Below are positions 1 to 7,387 of a DNA stretch of 12,501 nt, piece after piece. Under the pieces are notes generated by a model. It was not told where the DNA came from, did no database searches, and saw nothing but the letters and a program-made list of their open reading frames with translations. Origin of the DNA: Stramenopiles sp. TOSAG23-6 (Eukaryota; Sar); the NCBI GenBank assembly GCA_900128565.1, contig LT636202.1, forward strand, positions 1 through 12,501, read 5' to 3'. Each line of letters begins with the position of its first letter. The first letter of the stretch is position 1. A program made the position numbers and the translations under genes.

Positions 1-1
1 G

Positions 2-2134
2 GGGAAGAAAAAATCATCACGAAATTCGAAAGAGATAAAGTCTGTTTCTCAAGTAGAAGATGCTTCACCAAGGAAGAATCTTCACAAGCGGCCAACATCA
101 GATATTGGCTATAATATTTCTGACTCTAGTAAAAATATTGTAAAAACAAAGATTACACAAGACAAGTGGACAGAATGTGAAAATCCAGTGACTCGAGAGC
201 AATACTGGTACAATACTTCAACACGTACGAAAACATGGATGTTTCTTTTTTTCAATTTCAAATTTATTTTTTTTTTCGTACGAAATTCCGTACCTAACGA
301 TATTTTTTGTGATTTCGTATTTTTTCACAATACATATACTAATCCATTTACGTCAAGAATAACACAAAAAATACAAGAAAAAGACTGCGACATACTACAA
401 AGTCAACCCACACAACAAATTGAAGATATCACCAAAGATAAATTACAAATCGACACCGAGCAGAAAATTGAGAAAGACCAGAAAGAAAATTATAGTTCTA
501 AGGTTTTTAAGGTTGAGAAGCCATTACCAAAGTTAAATCTATTTGAATGGGCACTACCAGACGACGATGATATGGCACCAGATGAAGCACAAGTAAATAC
601 AGAAAATCAAAAATCCATTTCAAATAATCAAATTACAGGAAATACAGAATCTCATTCTCAGATTCCACAAAATCTGTCGAAACACAAAGAGTTTCGACGT
701 GCCACTGCACCTGCACAATATATTGAAAAACAAATAGCAAAGACGCCAGATGAAACACAAGTAAACATGGAAAATAAAAAAATACCGATTATAAGTAATC
801 AAACTGTAGGAAATACAGAAAGGGATTTCCGAAAATCGCGTTCTCAGATTCCTCTAAAACTATCTATACGCGAAGAGCTTCAACGTGCCACCGAAATAGC
901 AGATCTCAAAGAGCGATGTAGTTTTGCAGAGACCCAACTAAAAAGAACAAAAGAAGAACTAGGAAGAACAAAAGAGGAATTAAGAATAATAAAAGAAGAG
1001 TTGATAAAACTAAAGACATCTACGTCGAACCGAATATCAGAACAAGAAGATCGACAAAGAGAATTACAACCAAGGGGATATGGACAGAAATTATCACGAG
1101 AACGTTTTGAAAAATCAACAGAGAAGACATTTGATGAAAATGAAAATTTAATGAGAAGATTAAAAAAATTTGAAGAATCAACGGAGAAGACATTTGATAA
1201 TAATGAAAATTTAATGAGAAGATTAAAAAATCCTGTAAGAACTTTTGAAGAATCAATGGAAAACACTCACGATAAAAATTTAATGAGAAGATTAAAAGTT
1301 ATAGAACGGAAATGTGACGGATTGTACATAAAATTGAAATCTCCAAAAAATGTTTCACCTAAATCTAAAATGCCAAAACGGGCATTACATATTCCAGAAG
1401 AGTTCATTTCAGCAGAGTCTAGTACAATAAATCCTGTACCGCCAAGAAAAGACAAACCGTCCCTAGAAACATCAATGCGATTAATGATGTATACTTCGCC
1501 TCAAAGAGAACCAAAAAGATGGCAAGCTAGGGAGTTATGGAAAGACAATGGTACAACTCAGTCTGAAAGTTCAGATCCACCATCACCCAACAAATTACCA
1601 GAAGAAGATACTAAATATGAGTATCAACCAGAAAACGATACCAAATATGAGTATAAAGCAGAAGAAGATATCAAATATAAGTACCAAGATTCGTTCAAAA
1701 TACAAACTGCATTGAAAAGAAATAAGAATAACAATGATGATTCTTCAAGTGGGGAGCCACCAATGCAAAATATTTATACCAATAATTTACCTTCAAATTT
1801 TGAATCATCAATACCAAATATTCATAACAATAACATGTCTTCAAGTGACGAGCTTATATCAACGCAGAGTTCATATAAAGTAGTTGTACGCGAGGATCAA
1901 ATTCAAAAGCGGCTTAAAGAATTGGAAGAAAAGGTCAATAGTGTGATGTCTGAAAGAGCATCAAGAAAATCAAATATAGAGGATGAAAAAAAGGAAGGGG
2001 GCGTCACTCAGTACTATTCTAAGGTCGAAAAGCCACCACCAAATTTAAATTTATATGAATGGGAATTACCAGACGACGAAGATGAAATAGACCAGACGCA
2101 GACGTCACAACTTTCTTCAAATAATTTTTTATGA
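2..2134 (+). CDS. WW-domain, coiled-coil protein with internal repeats (5' partial, one intron)
   Basis: I do not recognise this gene. The frame is open from base 2, so the start lies outside the window. Removing 239-337 joins 79 codons to 598 codons plus a TGA stop. The exon junction falls inside a WW domain: DKWTECENPVTREQYWYN (from 161), then TRTKTW, then TNPF after the intron. This gives the first Trp, the aromatic Y-W-Y-N core and a final W-x-x-P, so binding of proline-rich partners is inferred. Downstream are an acidic, Asn-rich stretch, a short heptad coiled coil (about 870-1020), tandem repeats (1106-1300, 1601-1690) and a motif LNL[FY]EWxLPDDxD placed near both ends of the post-WW region (509-571 and 2021-2087). 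Most of the protein looks disordered. It converges on the membrane-protein gene. Its last codons and 3' flank recur at 4806-4887. Confidence 0.75.
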   Translation, partial: GKKKSSRNSKEIKSVSQVEDASPRKNLHKRPTSDIGYNISDSSKNIVKTKITQDKWTECENPVTREQYWYNTSTRTKTWMFLFFNFKFIFFFVRNSVPNDIFCDFVFFHNTYTNPFTSRITQKIQEKDCDILQSQPTQQIEDITKDKLQIDTEQKIEKDQKENYSSKVFKVEKPLPKLNLFEWALPDDDDMAPDEAQVNTENQKSISNNQITGNTESHSQIPQNLSKHKEFRRATAPAQYIEKQIAKTPDETQVNMENKKIPIISNQTVGNTERDFRKSRSQIPLKLSIREELQRATEIADLKERCSFAETQLKRTKEELGRTKEELRIIKEELIKLKTSTSNRISEQEDRQRELQPRGYGQKLSRERFEKSTEKTFDENENLMRRLKKFEESTEKTFDNNENLMRRLKNPVRTFEESMENTHDKNLMRRLKVIERKCDGLYIKLKSPKNVSPKSKMPKRALHIPEEFISAESSTINPVPPRKDKPSLETSMRLMMYTSPQREPKRWQARELWKDNGTTQSESSDPPSPNKLPEEDTKYEYQPENDTKYEYKAEEDIKYKYQDSFKIQTALKRNKNNNDDSSSGEPPMQNIYTNNLPSNFESSIPNIHNNNMSSSDELISTQSSYKVVVREDQIQKRLKELEEKVNSVMSERASRKSNIEDEKKEGGVTQYYSKVEKPPPNLNLYEWELPDDEDEIDQTQTSQLSSNNFL
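239..337 (+). mobile_element. Introner-like intron 1 (99 nt, non GT-AG)
   Basis: Excising 99 nt restores the WW-domain end (TKTW|TNPF). The boundary can slide by one base: AT...AT at 239-337 or TG...TA at 240-338. A GT start at 241 with an AC end at 339 is also in frame and gives W-I-N-P. No AG occurs from 239 to about 354, so a GT-AG intron is impossible here. It holds TTTCGTACGAAA (274-285), GTACCTAACGA (290-300) and the end TTTTTTCACAATACAT. These parts recur in the two PRPF4 introns. The length is a multiple of three with no in-frame stop, so the unspliced RNA stays open. Confidence 0.75.
578..895 (+). repeat. Imperfect duplication of about 45 codons inside the WW-domain gene
   Basis: The stretch from PDEAQVNTEN at 578 to about 711 is repeated from PDETQVNMEN at 746 to about 895. 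Shared landmarks in order are PDE[AT]QVN, NQ, GNTE, SQIP, LS and RAT. The second copy carries a few extra residues. This is an old internal duplication of coding sequence, seen by eye. Confidence 0.7.
944..1006 (+). repeat. Three 21-nt heptad repeats (coiled coil)
   Basis: Consecutive 7-residue units RTKEELG, RTKEELR and IIKEELI are encoded by near-identical 21-nt units. The periodicity fits a coiled coil extended by DNA slippage or unequal exchange. Confidence 0.75.
1106..1300 (+). repeat. Three tandem 19-21 residue repeats in the WW-domain gene
   Basis: Units FEKSTEKTFDENENLMRRLK (from 1106), FEESTEKTFDNNENLMRRLK (from 1169) and FEESMENTHDKNLMRRLK (from 1244, after a PVRT spacer) repeat with high nucleotide similarity, including the block aaaaatttaatgagaaga or close variants. 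The high similarity suggests recent expansion. Confidence 0.85.
1601..1690 (+). repeat. Three 30-nt tandem repeats (EEDTKYEYQP type)
   Basis: Exactly adjacent 10-codon units encode EEDTKYEYQP (1601-1630), ENDTKYEYKA (1631-1660) and EEDIKYKYQD (1661-1690). Confidence 0.85.
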
Positions 2135-2197
2135 TATAAAAGAAACATTATATTTGAATGTCACAGAATTCGCAGTTTTATTACTATATTTCAATTT
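2112..2197 (+). repeat. Dispersed repeat copy A: coding tail and 3' flank of the WW-domain gene
   Basis: This stretch covers the last seven codons, the TGA stop and about 63 nt of 3' flank. It aligns with 4806-4887 on the same strand. By my hand alignment 69 of 75 paired bases are identical, with gaps of 1, 2, 7 and 8 nt. Shared anchors include TTTCTTCAAATA, TTTTTTATGAT, ATATTTGAAT and ACAGAATT. Confidence 0.8.
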
Positions 2198-2358
2198 CGT
2201 GTTGTTTTTTTCTCAATTGCTTTTACTGGAAATATTGAGAGGGAAATAACACAAATAGCTCGTCTAAAGAGTGTCATTCTTTTATGATCATATTTACAAT
2301 TTCCTCCATGTCTTTTACTGAAGATTCTTCTTCGGCTAATGATTCGGAATGCGAATAT
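2135..2358. other. Convergent intergenic gap, 224 bp
   Basis: This is the gap between two 3' ends. Its first part is the flank shared with 4806-4887. On the minus strand, just past the membrane-protein stop and in another frame, an acidic open stretch (HSESLAEEESSVKDMEE) runs to a TGA near 2285. It could be chance or a lost C-terminal extension. No RNA gene is seen. Confidence 0.5.
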
Positions 2359-4458
2359 TTATGGATTAAGATTATACTCTTTCTCTACAATTCCCCCATG
2401 CCATGGATTTATGCATAAATTAGATGGACAGTTAAAATTTGAGGGACTTATTCTCTGGGAATAATATTTAACGCCATTTCTTTCCAAGTCAAACCAGTTG
2501 GAATTGGCTATAAGATCCCCAAAAATAGGTAAAATTCTATGGTCTGTATACTGGGTACATTGTTTTACAAGTGGTGGATCATAGCTATAACTAAACTTTG
2601 GATCAACAGCTGTGTTAAAATGAGCAGAAAAATCAAGACCACAATACATTTGGTTGCCAGGCACAACTGTACTAGCCTTGTAATAGTCCAAGTTTGGAAA
2701 GCAATTCAATATATCATTAAAAGAATAATCACCATAAAAACTACTTGACTGTTGATTCCGAACACCTGTTAATTCGTATGTAGTGCCTGTGTATACATAC
2801 ACTTTAGGTAGTGATGCTATGATCTTTTCAGCAATATTATACGCTTGATTATAATTATCTTCATGACCTCCCCCGGGACCCATCAATACAAGGGGACGTA
2901 GAGTAGTTAGATTGAAAGCTTTCTTGGTTATTGTATCTGTATCTCCTAGCAAAAGTGAGCGTACACTAGCTGCATTCTGTTTGTTTTGTGTTTCATAATG
3001 TTCATATACAAAACCACTTTGAAAAGTACTATAATCCGCACGATTATATATCGGGATATATTGACTCGCTTTTGACCATGTAATAGCCCCAGTCCATTTA
3101 TGGAATAAGTACCATCGATACGGCGAGAATGCTTTTGTTGTTATTGAACATGTTGAACCAAGTACTTCTTTCACTTTTTTATCTGCTTTTTGAAGCTGAC
3201 GAGCAACTTGTCCTTCGACAAAGCATTGGAGTGAATATACATTCTCTTGCCACCCTGACACTTTGATTTGAATCCAAAAGACTCCTGATTTGTGTATGCC
3301 AAGATCATGCACTGTAAACACAAGTTTTTGGTGACTTGTAATGCTTTGTGCTAATTTCGGAATGTAATTATTAACTTGACTTCGAACAATGGATGGATTC
3401 AATCCCATTATCGTCTTTAACATGGATTCACATTCTCCAGATAATCCAAGTTCAGTCAACAAAATAATGTTGAAATCAGCATTTTCTACAGTGAGTTCTT
3501 CAACCTTTGGTTGCCCTTCATATCTGTTATTTTCATCATTAGTTGGGTTAAACAGAAAACCACTTTTTGTCAAATCTACTCGATTTGGATTTTTTGGATC
3601 GATTAAGTTCTCGTAACATCCCTTCACAGACGTTGCGGGTAGTGGGACATATGAATCCGAATTGTTGAAATCATGAAGGTCTGGGTTACTGTTTGCGCAA
3701 CCTACAAATATAAGTCTGAGTAGAATGACTGCTTTCCACCGTTTGGCTTCGTCGAAGCTACGTGTGCCCTCTGCAGCTAGACCAGTTTCGGTTTCAACAA
3801 AATCAGTTATATCACTTAATCGTCGATGATCATTTGATGTAGTAAATTTCGTACATGGATCCTTTGAGCGACTTCCACAATCTCCTGGAGCGTCACCTGA
3901 AAATGAAAAGCATCGTTCAACACACTCACCCGGAGTGCAACCAGGTTTACACAATGTATCTTTGTGAGGGTTATAACGTTCCGTAATCAAATCAGAAGAA
4001 CCGTCACTGGTTCCTTCGATCGCGACAACCATTTGTATACCAGATACTCCTTCTGGATTTGTTGAATATCCTTTAAAAGTCTCTGTCAAATCTTCCTCCA
4101 GTTTTTTTGTCAAATTCGGCGTCAAGAGAAACTCACGAAGATTTCCGACACTAGTTTTTAAACCGAGAGTAAAACTAGGTTCAGCTTTGGGAGGGTCGGT
4201 AGGTTCCATGTTAATTTGCAGGGAATACATGTAGAGTCCAGTAATGGCAAGCAATAATAGAATAATAAAGGTGAAAACCCAGCAACAGCAACAACGGCAA
4301 GAACAGATACAAAATGATTTCTTGCAGCAGCCATTTTTTTCCTCTACAATTTCAAGTTTCTCATTATCCATTGACATTGTCACTGGTACAGCTACACCCA
4401 CATGCTCTACATTCTCCAAGCTATCTATACGTTCGTCATTGTCTTTTGCAACTTGCAT
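2359..4458 (-). CDS. Type II single-pass membrane protein with large Cys-containing ectodomain, unknown family
   Basis: I do not recognise the family. The 699-residue protein has no intron and no cleavable signal peptide. A hydrophilic N-terminus of about 43 residues leads into a cluster of nine cysteines in sixteen residues (44-59), then a hydrophobic membrane segment at about 60-80. This arrangement predicts a cytoplasmic N-terminus, palmitoylation of the Cys cluster and an outward-facing region of about 615 residues. The ectodomain opens with a Pro-rich linker and has a compact Cys group (170, 174, 179, 183, 194, 202), scattered later cysteines and N-glycosylation sequons near 115, 265 and 516. 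A glycine-rich LVLMGPGGGHED lies near 523-534, and the C-terminal part is Tyr-rich. I see no catalytic motif I trust. A surface or flagellar membrane location is inference. The ATG is the only one ahead of the Cys cluster. Confidence 0.8.
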   Translation of the reverse strand: MQVAKDNDERIDSLENVEHVGVAVPVTMSMDNEKLEIVEEKNGCCKKSFCICSCRCCCCWVFTFIILLLLAITGLYMYSLQINMEPTDPPKAEPSFTLGLKTSVGNLREFLLTPNLTKKLEEDLTETFKGYSTNPEGVSGIQMVVAIEGTSDGSSDLITERYNPHKDTLCKPGCTPGECVERCFSFSGDAPGDCGSRSKDPCTKFTTSNDHRRLSDITDFVETETGLAAEGTRSFDEAKRWKAVILLRLIFVGCANSNPDLHDFNNSDSYVPLPATSVKGCYENLIDPKNPNRVDLTKSGFLFNPTNDENNRYEGQPKVEELTVENADFNIILLTELGLSGECESMLKTIMGLNPSIVRSQVNNYIPKLAQSITSHQKLVFTVHDLGIHKSGVFWIQIKVSGWQENVYSLQCFVEGQVARQLQKADKKVKEVLGSTCSITTKAFSPYRWYLFHKWTGAITWSKASQYIPIYNRADYSTFQSGFVYEHYETQNKQNAASVRSLLLGDTDTITKKAFNLTTLRPLVLMGPGGGHEDNYNQAYNIAEKIIASLPKVYVYTGTTYELTGVRNQQSSSFYGDYSFNDILNCFPNLDYYKASTVVPGNQMYCGLDFSAHFNTAVDPKFSYSYDPPLVKQCTQYTDHRILPIFGDLIANSNWFDLERNGVKYYSQRISPSNFNCPSNLCINPWHGGIVEKEYNLNP

Positions 4459-4492
4459 TGTTAATAGCTATTTTCCGAGAGTGAAGTGAACT

Positions 4493-4771
4493 GTGAACAG
4501 GAGCTCTTGTGAAGAAGAAGAGCGAGTTCAAAAATCAAGAAGTCTTCTGACTGACAAACCTGCCGCAATTGGCAATCAATTCAATTCACCATTACAATTT
4601 TTAGCTTGTGAAAGATTTAAAAGAAAAATGATTGCTAATGCTTTTATTCGTATATTTGACATGCCAGAGAAATTCGATTGGGCTGGTAAAGATGGAACTA
4701 TAACCTTTATATTGAAGCACTTGTGTTTACCAAAAAAGATCTATGAGACAGTAAGAAAGGTGATGGAGTAG
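4493..4771 (+). pseudogene. Orphan open frame, possible transposase helix-turn-helix relic
   Basis: The frame is open for 92 codons between a TGA at 4487 and tandem TAG stops at 4769, but its first ATG is only at 4628 (MIANAFIRIFDMPEKFDWAG). It therefore looks like a fragment or an exon. The second half (FDWAGKDGTITFILKHLCLP, then KKIYETVRKVME) has the shape of a small helix-turn-helix domain. It reminds me of N-terminal regions of eukaryotic DDE transposases, but this is weak and from memory. It is followed 35 nt later by the duplicated tail of the WW-domain gene. It may also be noncoding. Confidence 0.3.
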
Positions 4772-4805
4772 TAGTGTTTATCTTGTATGGAGAACAATAT
4801 ACATT

Positions 4806-4887
4806 TTTCTTCAAATATTTTTTATGATGAAACAAACATTGTATAATATATTTGAATATTACAGAATTTGCAATTTTATTTCAATTT
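4806..4887 (+). repeat. Dispersed repeat copy B: relic of the WW-domain gene tail
   Basis: This is the second copy of 2112-2197. Read in the matching frame it begins S-S-N as in gene 1, but a one-base loss in the T/A tract shifts the frame and removes the original stop. With no matching body upstream it is a decayed end, not a gene. It lies between the orphan frame and the DRC1 3' end. Confidence 0.8.
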
Positions 4888-4949
4888 TTTTAATCAAACA
4901 TCTCAGAATACACAATAAGTATTACTAGTATCAATATCAAACTTGTAAT

Positions 4950-7049
4950 TTAATTTCCATTGGATTTTGGAAATTCGGGTGTAGAAGAGTTTTCAAGACG
5001 GATCATTTGTGTCGGTGGAATTTGTAGCTGTGCGTTCACCTCAGCTCCCAAATATTGATTAAGTAAACTTTTCAACTCAGCATTTTGAGAACGGAGTGAA
5101 TTGATTTCATTACTTAATTGAGATCTTTCTTCGATATTTTTTACATAATCTTTAATTGAATGCTCTAATGCTTCCCAAACTCGATATGATTTTGGAGGAA
5201 TAATATTTGCCATTTCTTCCCAAAATTGATTTTCTCTAGATCTAGCAAGTTGCTTTGCCGCAGCCGCGGCAGCTGATTCGTCACTAGCTTTTGCCTCTGC
5301 CATTGCAGCAGCCAGAGCACCATCTTCGGTAGCTTTATTTTCCATAAATAATCGGCATACTTCAACAACTTTATCCTCATCAATTTTGAGACCCATGTCT
5401 CCTATTTGTGTGAGTTCATCATCGAAATCATCTTCATCCACACTGTTGTCAAAAAAATATCCCAACAAAGTTTCTGTTTCTGATGCGGAAGTAACTCCAA
5501 GAGCTTCAAGAATTGCATCTGATTTAAGTGTTTCTAATTCATGAGACGGTGTAGTTTTTTTCAGTACTTCAATTTTTTCCATTAACTTTGGTGGTACTAA
5601 AAAACTAGCACTATTACGAAGCATCTGTAACATTACCCGAATCTTCTCTGCCTTTACACGACCTATCACCATACCAGCAAATGGACCAACTTCACCATCC
5701 TTGGTAGCATTGCCCAAACCATTGTCCAAACTAGTAGCAGCTGCAGCTTTTGTTTTTTTGGAATTGTGTGAGTCTATTGCAAGTTCTTGAACTGTTAATT
5801 CTTTACGAGGAGGAACAAAGTGAAGACCGAGCTGTTGTTCAGTAATAATTTTCCCACCTGTCAAAACTTTGTTTGCATATTCACGAACTTCTTCTTCGTG
5901 CATGATCCACAACTGATTAAATTTTCCATTATCTGATATTTGAAAATGTCTGAATTTCTTTTGTAAATCTTTGTACTGTTTTGTCGCACGTGTATATTCA
6001 TCTGTTAACTCAGCATTCCTCTGTTTATAAGCTTCGTCATTGTTTTTATACTTTAGCATTAATGTTGAAAGTTGTTCCTTCAAGCGACCAAGCCGGCGCT
6101 TTTGTACTGCAAGAGTTGCAGTATTTTCCATGTCTCTTTCGGTTAACACTCGATAATTGTACTCAAGTTTCTCAGTATTTAATTGATAAGTAGCGCGCAT
6201 TTCTTGAAGTTGCTGCTCCAAGACCTGAATATCCGTTTCCAATTTAATCTTTAATCTTTGGTAAGATTCGCTATCTTTGACTCTCATACTTTCTACTTCT
6301 TTCATATAGCGTTCCTCACGCTCCAGCTTTGCTGCCATAAACTCGAGGTCCATCTGACGGCGACGTTTAAATAAGTTGTTAGTTTTTTCATGATTATCTT
6401 CTAGTGCCTCATTCCTCTCTTCCTCATACGCGGTTGTGATAGATGTCAACTCTTTCTCATATGTGTCATTCATCTTGTGGTACTGTCTAGACATGTTTTG
6501 AAGGAGTAGTGTGACATCATCAGCTTGTCGTTTGAGCATCTTGACATATTCTTCATCTTTCGCCTTTAACTCAAGTTGAAATTGTTTTATGAGAGAATCT
6601 TTAGATTGAAGAATTTGCGCACAAGCATCTTTTTGTGAGTCAATTGCATTTTGTAGATCTTGTGGCATGTGAAGATCACTAAGATCATCCCATCGCTTTT
6701 CAATATATTCATTTTGTTCAGTTGAACGAATCGCTTCTTCTCGTAGTGCTTGTAGACGTTCTTCTCTCTTCATTTCCACAGCAATTCGTCTTCGATTTTC
6801 TCTGTCATCTGTATCAGTTCTAACTGATGTGACGTCTTTTAGTGTTGCAACTTTCAAGGAATCAATAGTGACCATACTATCTGCCGTTTGCTGCTTACCA
6901 CGTGATAGACTTGTTTTTGTATCTGTATAGTCATCAAGTTGGTTATTCCTGGATGAATCTTTATTGGCACGCTGCTGGCGAAGTGCAACTCGTTTTTGCC
7001 TTGCAGCAATGCGCTCCGACTGGATTGCTGAATTTGTACTAGTCGACAT
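4950..7049 (-). CDS. DRC1: Dynein regulatory complex subunit 1 (nexin-DRC)
   Basis: DRC1 is a coiled-coil subunit that forms the base of the nexin-dynein regulatory complex, bridging doublet microtubules in motile axonemes. The 699-residue product is almost entirely helical. The family signature is strong. DSLIKQFQLELKAKDEEYVK (151-170) and the following residues match the NYD-SP28 region. ETDIQVLEQQLQEMRATYQL plus NTEKLEYNYRVL (271-302) matches DRC1 nearly residue for residue. KQYKDLQKKFRHF and a W-I-M-H-E-E-E segment (about 357-388) follow. The C-terminal module is also present, with ALEHSIKDYV, NAELKSLLNQYLGAEVN and LQIPPTQMIRLEN. An Ala-rich, acidic linker sits before that module. Length is close to animal and algal DRC1. 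No intron is needed. It is divergent from PRPF4 across 338 bp. The ATG at 7047-7049 gives a typical basic N-terminus. Confidence 0.95.
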   Translation of the reverse strand: MSTSTNSAIQSERIAARQKRVALRQQRANKDSSRNNQLDDYTDTKTSLSRGKQQTADSMVTIDSLKVATLKDVTSVRTDTDDRENRRRIAVEMKREERLQALREEAIRSTEQNEYIEKRWDDLSDLHMPQDLQNAIDSQKDACAQILQSKDSLIKQFQLELKAKDEEYVKMLKRQADDVTLLLQNMSRQYHKMNDTYEKELTSITTAYEEERNEALEDNHEKTNNLFKRRRQMDLEFMAAKLEREERYMKEVESMRVKDSESYQRLKIKLETDIQVLEQQLQEMRATYQLNTEKLEYNYRVLTERDMENTATLAVQKRRLGRLKEQLSTLMLKYKNNDEAYKQRNAELTDEYTRATKQYKDLQKKFRHFQISDNGKFNQLWIMHEEEVREYANKVLTGGKIITEQQLGLHFVPPRKELTVQELAIDSHNSKKTKAAAATSLDNGLGNATKDGEVGPFAGMVIGRVKAEKIRVMLQMLRNSASFLVPPKLMEKIEVLKKTTPSHELETLKSDAILEALGVTSASETETLLGYFFDNSVDEDDFDDELTQIGDMGLKIDEDKVVEVCRLFMENKATEDGALAAAMAEAKASDESAAAAAAKQLARSRENQFWEEMANIIPPKSYRVWEALEHSIKDYVKNIEERSQLSNEINSLRSQNAELKSLLNQYLGAEVNAQLQIPPTQMIRLENSSTPEFPKSNGN

Positions 7050-7387
7050 GTTGGATCTATCAATATCAAGAATGTATTTTTACAACAGCTTTTGTTGGCC
7101 CAATGGGCAAAATAATATGATTTGATTTAGTATGTTTTTGATTAGTATAAAGTGTAACGTTTGTAACGCTTTTCAAAAAAATGGCGATGGAACAAACCTG
7201 TAGAAAAGGGGGAATCGAAAGAAAAAAATGGACAATCATCAGACATTTGACTATTTACGATCGATCACACAAACACACACACCACTACCAAGGTTTCTTT
7301 TCGCTAACAAGGTTTCTTTACATATAATTAGCCTACATGCAACAGAATTGCCTACAATAATTTTGTTGTCAAGACTATCTTCCAAAG
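7050..7387. promoter_or_regulatory. Divergent intergenic region between DRC1 and PRPF4, 338 bp
   Basis: The region must hold the promoters of both genes. Visible elements are two identical 12-nt copies of CAAGGTTTCTTT (7289-7300 and 7308-7319), a short CA-rich run near 7266-7283, and GTAACG twice near 7154-7168. I cannot identify a core promoter. An ATG at 7181 opens a 48-codon frame that ends at 7327 before the PRPF4 start. It has no other support as a gene. Confidence 0.5.
7289..7319 (+). repeat. Direct repeat of CAAGGTTTCTTT in the PRPF4 upstream region
   Basis: Two exact 12-nt copies start 19 bp apart, about 70-100 bp before the PRPF4 ATG. They may be a transcription-factor site pair or a simple local duplication. 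Confidence 0.5.

Larger units (their letters stand above)
4459..4949. other. 491-bp gap between the membrane-protein 5' end and DRC1 3' end
   Basis: The gap holds the membrane-protein upstream region (its first ~30 bp), the orphan + frame and repeat copy B. The remainder is AT-rich 3' flank of DRC1 (about 4888-4949) with no further recognisable element. Confidence 0.6.

Noticed and set aside
880-1266. Long minus-strand frame antisense to the WW-domain gene repeats
   Set aside because: Its repeats are the antisense reading of the tandem repeats. Composition is Ser/Phe-rich as expected for a shadow frame.
2285-2392. Minus-strand open stretch of about 36 codons, acidic, overlapping and following the membrane-protein stop in another frame
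   Set aside because: It is short and has no splice or frameshift evidence to join it to the gene. The membrane-protein frame ends cleanly at TAA, so it was kept only as a note in the gap entry.
7181-7327. 48-codon frame starting ATGGCGATGG in the DRC1-PRPF4 gap
   Set aside because: Low-complexity, His/Lys-rich translation with no family resemblance. It could be an upstream frame in the PRPF4 leader, but nothing supports translation.
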